10,025 nucleotides of DNA from contig JAEYVW010000129.1 in NCBI GenBank assembly GCA_023429365.1, positions 1 to 10,025 of the forward strand, in the 5' to 3' direction. The notes under the pieces are model-generated. The model ran no database searches. It was not told where the DNA came from and saw only the letters and a program-made list of their open reading frames with translations. The stretch's first letter is position 1. The number at the start of each line of letters is the position of its first letter. The position numbers and the translations under genes are program-made. Source of the DNA: Bacteroidota bacterium. Its GTDB lineage: Bacteria > Bacteroidota > Bacteroidia > Chitinophagales > Chitinophagaceae. Shown here piece after piece: positions 6,742 through 10,025 of the stretch.

Positions 6742-6787
6742 AAAAAACAAAAGCACCTACAGGATGTAGATGCTTTCTCTCTCTTTC
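6742..6787. terminator. Terminator hairpin after folP, probably bidirectional
   Basis: Arms AAAGCACCTACA (6750-6761) and TGTAGATGCTTT (6765-6776) pair over 12 positions with one C-A mismatch and a GGA loop. On the plus strand a weak pyrimidine tail follows (CTCTCTCTTTC). On the minus strand the stem is followed by TTGTTTTTTG, a better U-tract, so it could also stop read-through from the FKBP side. It begins 17 bases after the folP stop. Confidence 0.7.
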
Positions 6788-6865
6788 ACCAAGACGTTTT
6801 AATCATGCCTTAATGGGGGTTCTTCAGTAATTCAAAGGATTGGACAGGTATTTTAGTACGGGTTG

Positions 6866-6880
6866 TGTCAAATTTTGACA
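6866..6880. promoter_or_regulatory. Perfect 15-base palindrome TGTCAAATTTTGACA
   Basis: TGTCAAA and TTTGACA are exact inverted copies around a single central T. This looks like a dimeric repressor or activator site, but it lies between two converging genes with no obvious promoter to control. Function unknown. Confidence 0.4.
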
Positions 6881-6943
6881 GTTTTCACAGTGCTTAACTC
6901 TTATGGATCTTGGACTAAAAACGGGGCCTTATACACTGTCCAC

Positions 6944-6971
6944 AAAAAAGCCGCCTTTTTTCAAAGGCGGC
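6944..6971 (-). terminator. Intrinsic terminator for the FKBP transcript
   Basis: A perfect 9-base-pair stem, GCCGCCTTT (6950-6958) and AAAGGCGGC (6963-6971), has a 4-base loop. On the minus strand it is followed at once by six T residues (6949-6944). It lies 70 bases beyond the FKBP stop codon. This is a textbook Rho-independent terminator on that strand only, since no T-run follows on the plus strand. Confidence 0.9.
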
Positions 6972-7041
6972 ACAAAGTTGCAACATTATTTTCATATCTC
7001 AATCAATCCAGGATTGAGTCGTATCAATTTCTTGGAGCTTT

Positions 7042-8022
7042 CTATCTTGAATTTGACGTTGGTGTATCTGACACTTTCAGCAATTCAATATCAAATTTCA
7101 AAGCCTCAAATGGTTTGAAAGGTGAACCTTGAGGAGGATTCTTACCATATGCCCTGAACCCGGGGATATACAGTGTGCCTTTGCCACCTTCCTTAAACAA
7201 CCTCATTCCTTCATCCCAGCCACTGATAACCCTGCCCTGGCCTAACTGGAATTCAAACGAACTTTCCTGGAAGAGGCTGTCAGTATCGAGTAATTTACCT
7301 GCGTATTTTACGGTTACATATTTTCCGGAATCAGCCTGCGGACCTGTGCCCTGCTGGTGGATCTGAACAAAAGTTCCTTTCCCGGTTTTTTGAGCGTTGA
7401 TATTATTTTTTTTAAGGTAATCCTCCATTTGCTGAAGTCCTTTTGCCACTTCACCAGATTTCTCCATTTCCAGGTCTTCTTTGTCTCTCATATCCTGCAT
7501 CTCCTGGCGCATTTTGGCCGCCTGCTCTTCCTGTTCTTTCATCATACGTGGACGATCCCTTTCCGTTTCCGCAGTCATATCAACCTGGTACAGGCTGTCA
7601 TTTTTTATAATATCTAAAACTTTGAAAGATGTTGTCAGTCGGTCGCTTCTCTTCATAAAAGGCGGTACTTCCGGCATGATTCCTTTTTTGATCAGTGAAT
7701 CGATCAATACAACAGTGATCACGCTATCCCCTTTCCTCAACAAATGAAAGATCTCACCTGGATTGTAGCTTTCGTTCGGGCCAGCAGAAACTTTCACATA
7801 AGCAGGCATTTTGCCAAAACTCGTTTGAAGCACTGAGTCATTCAGTTTCTGGGTGAAATGAAGTTTCAGGTATTCACCTTCTTTGACTGTAGAGTCCTTG
7901 GCATTTGAAGAGATGATTTTGTACAGCATCCCGCTTTTTGTTTTCTGGTAATTTATATTGTTGCATGAACTTACCAGGGCCATGCTTGCGATCAGCACAA
8001 TGGAAACAAAGATTGGTTTCAT
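7042..8022 (-). CDS. FKBP-type peptidyl-prolyl isomerase lipoprotein, two FKBP-like domains
   Basis: This 326-residue protein has a lipoprotein signal (MKPIFVSIVLIASMALVSSC, Cys20), a degenerate FKBP-like domain (about 30-140), a charged helix rich in Met, Glu, Gln and Arg, probably coiled coil (150-208), and a C-terminal FKBP domain (213-317). The C-terminal domain keeps the expected core: VKYAGKLLD (238-246), FEFQLGQGRVISGWDEGM (256-273, with Trp269), YIPGFRAYG (285-293) and LKFDIELLKV. The N-terminal copy lacks the GWxEG motif, having PGEIFHLLRKGD instead, so it is probably non-catalytic and may bind clients. It should help fold exported proteins at the periplasmic membrane face. GldI of gliding Flavobacteria is a related lipoprotein, but orthology is not shown. 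It starts 9 bases after the DHH gene and ends at a strong terminator. Confidence 0.92.
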   Translation of the reverse strand: MKPIFVSIVLIASMALVSSCNNINYQKTKSGMLYKIISSNAKDSTVKEGEYLKLHFTQKLNDSVLQTSFGKMPAYVKVSAGPNESYNPGEIFHLLRKGDSVITVVLIDSLIKKGIMPEVPPFMKRSDRLTTSFKVLDIIKNDSLYQVDMTAETERDRPRMMKEQEEQAAKMRQEMQDMRDKEDLEMEKSGEVAKGLQQMEDYLKKNNINAQKTGKGTFVQIHQQGTGPQADSGKYVTVKYAGKLLDTDSLFQESSFEFQLGQGRVISGWDEGMRLFKEGGKGTLYIPGFRAYGKNPPQGSPFKPFEALKFDIELLKVSDTPTSNSR

Positions 8023-8031
8023 TTTAAGTGT

Positions 8032-9039
8032 TTATTGTAATAAAGTTTTATTTGCTTTTACAGCTTCTTTAAATTTCTGTACAGTAACTTCCAGCGAATC
8101 CATGCTCCGGCCACCGGAAGCATTAAAATGTCCCCCGCCTTCAAAATATTTTCGCGCGAAGGCATTGCAGTCAAAATCACCCTTGCTCCGGAAACTCCAT
8201 TTTCGTTCCTCATCACGGTCTATCACAAGTCCCACCAATTTTATGCCCTGAATGGATTGTGGGAAATTGACAAGCCCCTCGGTGTCTCCCGTTTTTATAT
8301 AATATTTAAGAAGATCATTTTTAGGTATGGCTACCAGCGCGGTATTGTATTCATACAGCACTTCCATGCGATGCAGCAGTACATGACCCGTAAACCTGAG
8401 TTTATTCTCCAGGAAATTATCAAATAGGTTCTCATGTACCTTAGAATGTTCCAGCCCTTTGGATTTAAGATCCGCTACCAGCAGGTGTACACCCGCATGT
8501 GCAGAAGGAAAGCGAAAGGAACCGGTATCAGACACAACACCCGCGTAGATACACTCCCCTATGCCTTCATCGATCCTGTCGCCATGACCCGATGCAACGA
8601 TCAGGTCATAAATCATTTCGCAGGTTGAACTTTTCGAAGTATCGCTGATACCATAATCGAAAGAAGGTGAATCGGGTTCGCGGTGATGGTCAATCAGAAT
8701 TTTTACGCATTTTGCTTCCTGGAGCTTTCCTGCAAGATGTCTTGTGCGATGAAAAATGTTGAAGTCAAGACAAAATAACCAGTCCGCTTCATCCAACACC
8801 TGTTCTGCCTTTGCTCTGCTGGCTTCAAAGTCGATCACTTCCTCGCAACCCGGCATCCAGTTGAGCCATTTTGCCCAGTTGGTTGGCGAGATCACGGTCA
8901 CCTGGTGACCAAGCTGTTTTAAAAAACGCGCCAGGCCCAGGGAAGCGCCCATCGCATCGGCGTCGGGCTTCTGGTGCATTGTGATAATGGTCTTGCGCGG
9001 TTGTGGCAAAAGTGGAAATATATCCTGGATGGGTTTCAT
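8032..9039 (-). CDS. DHH/DHHA1 phosphoesterase, NrnA-like
   Basis: This 335-residue cytoplasmic enzyme has an N-terminal DHH domain and a C-terminal DHHA1 domain. The metal-ligand motifs are intact: HQKPDADAMGAS (His22, Asp26, Asp28), LDFN (Asp92), LIDHH (Asp117, His118, His119) and SDTGSF (Asp171). The substrate-binding motif GGGHFNASGG lies at 301-310. Characterised relatives (NrnA) degrade 2-5 nucleotide RNA fragments and dephosphorylate 3'-phosphoadenosine 5'-phosphate using Mn2+. Which activity dominates here cannot be told from sequence. No membrane or PAS/GGDEF parts are present, so it is not a GdpP-type c-di-AMP enzyme. It heads a two-gene unit with the FKBP lipoprotein 9 bases downstream, and is divergent from ndk. 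The ATG at 9039 gives the usual short N-terminus before strand 1. Confidence 0.92.
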   Translation of the reverse strand: MKPIQDIFPLLPQPRKTIITMHQKPDADAMGASLGLARFLKQLGHQVTVISPTNWAKWLNWMPGCEEVIDFEASRAKAEQVLDEADWLFCLDFNIFHRTRHLAGKLQEAKCVKILIDHHREPDSPSFDYGISDTSKSSTCEMIYDLIVASGHGDRIDEGIGECIYAGVVSDTGSFRFPSAHAGVHLLVADLKSKGLEHSKVHENLFDNFLENKLRFTGHVLLHRMEVLYEYNTALVAIPKNDLLKYYIKTGDTEGLVNFPQSIQGIKLVGLVIDRDEERKWSFRSKGDFDCNAFARKYFEGGGHFNASGGRSMDSLEVTVQKFKEAVKANKTLLQ

Positions 9040-9050
9040 AAAAGCGGTTG

Positions 9051-9058
9051 CGAAGATA
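9051..9058 (-). promoter_or_regulatory. Candidate -7 element for the DHH-FKBP unit
   Basis: Read on the minus strand, TATCTTCG differs from TAnnTTTG at one position and ends 11 bases before the DHH ATG at 9039. No convincing -33 element is visible, so confidence is low. Confidence 0.25.
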
Positions 9059-9077
9059 AGGGAATAGGCGGGATAAT

Positions 9078-9105
9078 AGTCGCGAGTCGGGAGTCGTTAG
9101 TCGGG
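9078..9105. repeat. Heptamer tandem repeat (AGTCGNN) x4
   Basis: Four adjacent 7-base units: AGTCGCG, AGTCGGG, AGTCGTT, AGTCGGG. They lie between the divergent DHH and ndk genes, about 40 bases upstream of the DHH start. The AGT-led heptamer pattern resembles the array at 5261-5305, although the remaining four bases differ. Confidence 0.8.
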
Positions 9106-9149
9106 TGTCTGAAACGAAGAATATTCATAATAAATCTAACCATAAATTG

Positions 9150-9170
9150 GCAATCAGGAATTAGCAACTC
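9150..9170. repeat. Degenerate heptamer run, three units
   Basis: GCAATCA, GGAATTA and GCAACTC follow each other in 7-base phase just upstream of the ndk promoter region. The similarity is imperfect and could be chance; it is listed because two clear heptamer arrays occur in the same window. Confidence 0.35.
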
Positions 9171-9184
9171 ACTCACTCTTTCCC

Positions 9185-9192
9185 TATTTTTG
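9185..9192 (+). promoter_or_regulatory. Candidate -7 promoter element (TATTTTTG) for ndk
   Basis: TATTTTTG matches the Bacteroidota TAnnTTTG consensus exactly and ends 19 bases before the ndk ATG, implying a leader of about 13-15 bases. A TTAG at 9161-9164, about 20 bases upstream, is at best a weak -33 element. Confidence 0.5.
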
Positions 9193-9211
9193 CGGCCCAA
9201 AAGCAATAACA

Positions 9212-9628
9212 ATGAGCAACAGGACATTTACAATGATCAAACCGGATGCGATGAAGAATGGCCATGCCGGCCTTATCCTGGACAGGATCATTAAGGAAGG
9301 TTATAGGATCGTAGCCCTGAAACTGACAAAACTCAGTGCAGAGAAGGCCGGAGAATTTTATGCTGTACACAAGGAAAGACCTTTTTACGGAGAATTGGTG
9401 GAGTTTATGAGCAGCGGCCCCATCATTGCAGCGATACTGGAAAAGGACAATGCCGTTACTGAATTCCGTAACCTGATCGGAGCTACCAACCCTGCCCAGG
9501 CTGCCGAAGGAACCATTCGTAAATTGTATGCCACTTCACTCGGTGAAAACGCGATTCATGGCAGCGATAGCGACGAGAACGCCAAAATTGAAGGCGATTT
9601 TTTCTTTTCGGTTTTGGAAAGAGTTTGA
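9212..9628 (+). CDS. ndk: Nucleoside diphosphate kinase
   Basis: Ndk transfers the gamma-phosphate of ATP to other nucleoside diphosphates through a phosphohistidine, balancing NTP and dNTP pools in the cytoplasm. The 138-residue protein is full length. It has the N-terminal [13 protein letters not shown] (5-17; Lys10 is the nucleotide-site lysine), [16 protein letters not shown] (55-70), NLIGATNP (87-94) and the active-site NAIHGSDS with His116. The segment [19 protein letters not shown] is close to the usual Bacteroidota form. The ATG at 9212 is the only sensible start, and no Shine-Dalgarno is evident. It is divergent from the DHH gene, and the next gene starts 34 bases downstream on the same strand, so the two may be cotranscribed. 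Confidence 0.97.
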   Translation: MSNRTFTMIKPDAMKNGHAGLILDRIIKEGYRIVALKLTKLSAEKAGEFYAVHKERPFYGELVEFMSSGPIIAAILEKDNAVTEFRNLIGATNPAQAAEGTIRKLYATSLGENAIHGSDSDENAKIEGDFFFSVLERV

Positions 9629-9662
9629 TGAGGCAGTAGTAAATTGCTGAAAACTTTAGCAT

Positions 9663-10025
9663 ATGCATCCCAGGAATATGGTGCTGCTGGTAATGATCTT
9701 ATTTGCCACAGCGGGCTATGCCCAGAAAAATTTTTCCTATACGCCCGAAAAACCCAGGCCTGGTGATGTGATTGAGTTCACATATGAATCTTCCGGCGAC
9801 CTGGCCGGCAGTATGGAACCTGTTGAGGGGATCGCCTACGGACTGGGTAGCAATGGCCGCAGCGCCATTGACCTGGTATTAAAACGCAAGGGTTACAAAT
9901 ACACCGGTACCATAACCACCGATACTTCTCAAAATTTTATTTACCTCGCTTTTTTCGTCGACAGGAAGTTTGACAACAACAACGACGAAGGCTATTTTAT
10001 TCATTTATACGATGATGATAAGATA
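9663..10025 (+). CDS. Exported protein of unknown function, 3' end cut by window edge
   Basis: The visible 121 residues begin with a likely Sec signal peptide (Arg4, hydrophobic residues 6-17, probable cleavage after GYA at residue 20). There is no lipobox Cys, so the mature protein should be soluble in the periplasm or secreted. The mature part (KNFSYTPEKPRPGDVIEFTY and on) alternates hydrophobic and polar residues like an immunoglobulin-type beta-sandwich, with an aspartate- and asparagine-rich stretch (DRKFDNNNDEG, 100-110). I have an impression of similarity to N-terminal domains of TlpA-like thioredoxin proteins in Chitinophagaceae, but the C-terminal part that would show this is outside the window, so no function is assigned. 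The frame is open to the last base. Confidence 0.75.
   Translation, partial: MHPRNMVLLVMILFATAGYAQKNFSYTPEKPRPGDVIEFTYESSGDLAGSMEPVEGIAYGLGSNGRSAIDLVLKRKGYKYTGTITTDTSQNFIYLAFFVDRKFDNNNDEGYFIHLYDDDKI

Larger units (their letters stand above)
6734..7041. other. Convergent intergenic region, folP to FKBP gene
   Basis: Both flanking genes point inward. Besides the two terminator hairpins and a 15-base palindrome listed separately, I see no credible gene. Open frames on the plus strand from about 6863 run into the antisense of the FKBP gene and have no recognisable sequence. The stretch 6786-6860 shows nothing I can name. Confidence 0.6.

Noticed and set aside
6863..7132. Plus-strand open frames covering the end of the FKBP gene
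   Set aside because: They run through a strong terminator hairpin and the antisense of well-supported coding sequence, with no recognisable protein features.
1..10025. Search for a new defence, mobile or biosynthetic system
   Set aside because: No transposase, integrase, nuclease-toxin, methyltransferase or biosynthetic cluster gene is visible. Gene content is core metabolism, replication and envelope functions.

Overview
The window looks like a chromosomal segment from a member of the Bacteroidota, probably near the Chitinophagaceae. Evidence is the gene content (a DoxX/thioredoxin-fold protein of the BT_3928 type, a two-repeat DUF1599 protein, a DUF721 gene directly after recF, an FKBP lipoprotein after a DHH phosphoesterase), the lack of strong Shine-Dalgarno sequences, and several TAnnTTTG-like -7 promoter elements typical of this phylum. 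The genus is an inference. Nearly everything here is core or housekeeping. I see no transposase, integrase, phage gene, CRISPR array, toxin-antitoxin pair or defence cassette.

Layout. Bases 1-1370 (+): the 3' part of recF, then a small DUF721 (DciA-like) gene. Bases 1364-1801 (-): a two-CBS-domain protein that converges on DUF721 with a 7-base overlap. Bases 1802-2053: a gene-free stretch with two small hairpins. Bases 2054-5823 (-): a probable operon read right to left, DUF1599 protein, DoxX-like/thioredoxin-fold membrane protein, DppB-type ABC permease, SMP-30-type lipoprotein. The last three are separated by only 6-8 bases. The DUF1599-DoxX gap carries a GC-rich palindrome and a heptamer tandem repeat that also encodes the DUF1599 stop codon. 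Bases 5900-6733 (+): folP, divergent from DUF1599. Bases 6734-7041: a convergent gap with two terminator hairpins and a perfect 15-base palindrome. Bases 7042-9039 (-): a two-gene unit, DHH phosphoesterase (NrnA-like) then a two-domain FKBP lipoprotein. Bases 9040-9211: a divergent promoter region with further heptamer repeats. Bases 9212-10025 (+): ndk, then the start of an exported protein cut by the window edge.

How the genes fit together. RecF and DUF721 serve replication and repair. FolP (folate synthesis), Ndk (NTP pools) and the DHH enzyme (nanoRNA or pAp turnover) are nucleotide and cofactor housekeeping. The DoxX-like protein, permease, SMP-30 lipoprotein, FKBP lipoprotein and the terminal exported protein act at or beyond the inner membrane.

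The least ordinary signals are the short repeats. There are two clear AGTnnnn heptamer arrays (5261-5305 and 9078-9105) and one degenerate heptamer run (9150-9170). The first array forms the last codons of a gene and supplies its stop through variant units. I did not find a convincing new multi-gene system, and the findings are scored accordingly.
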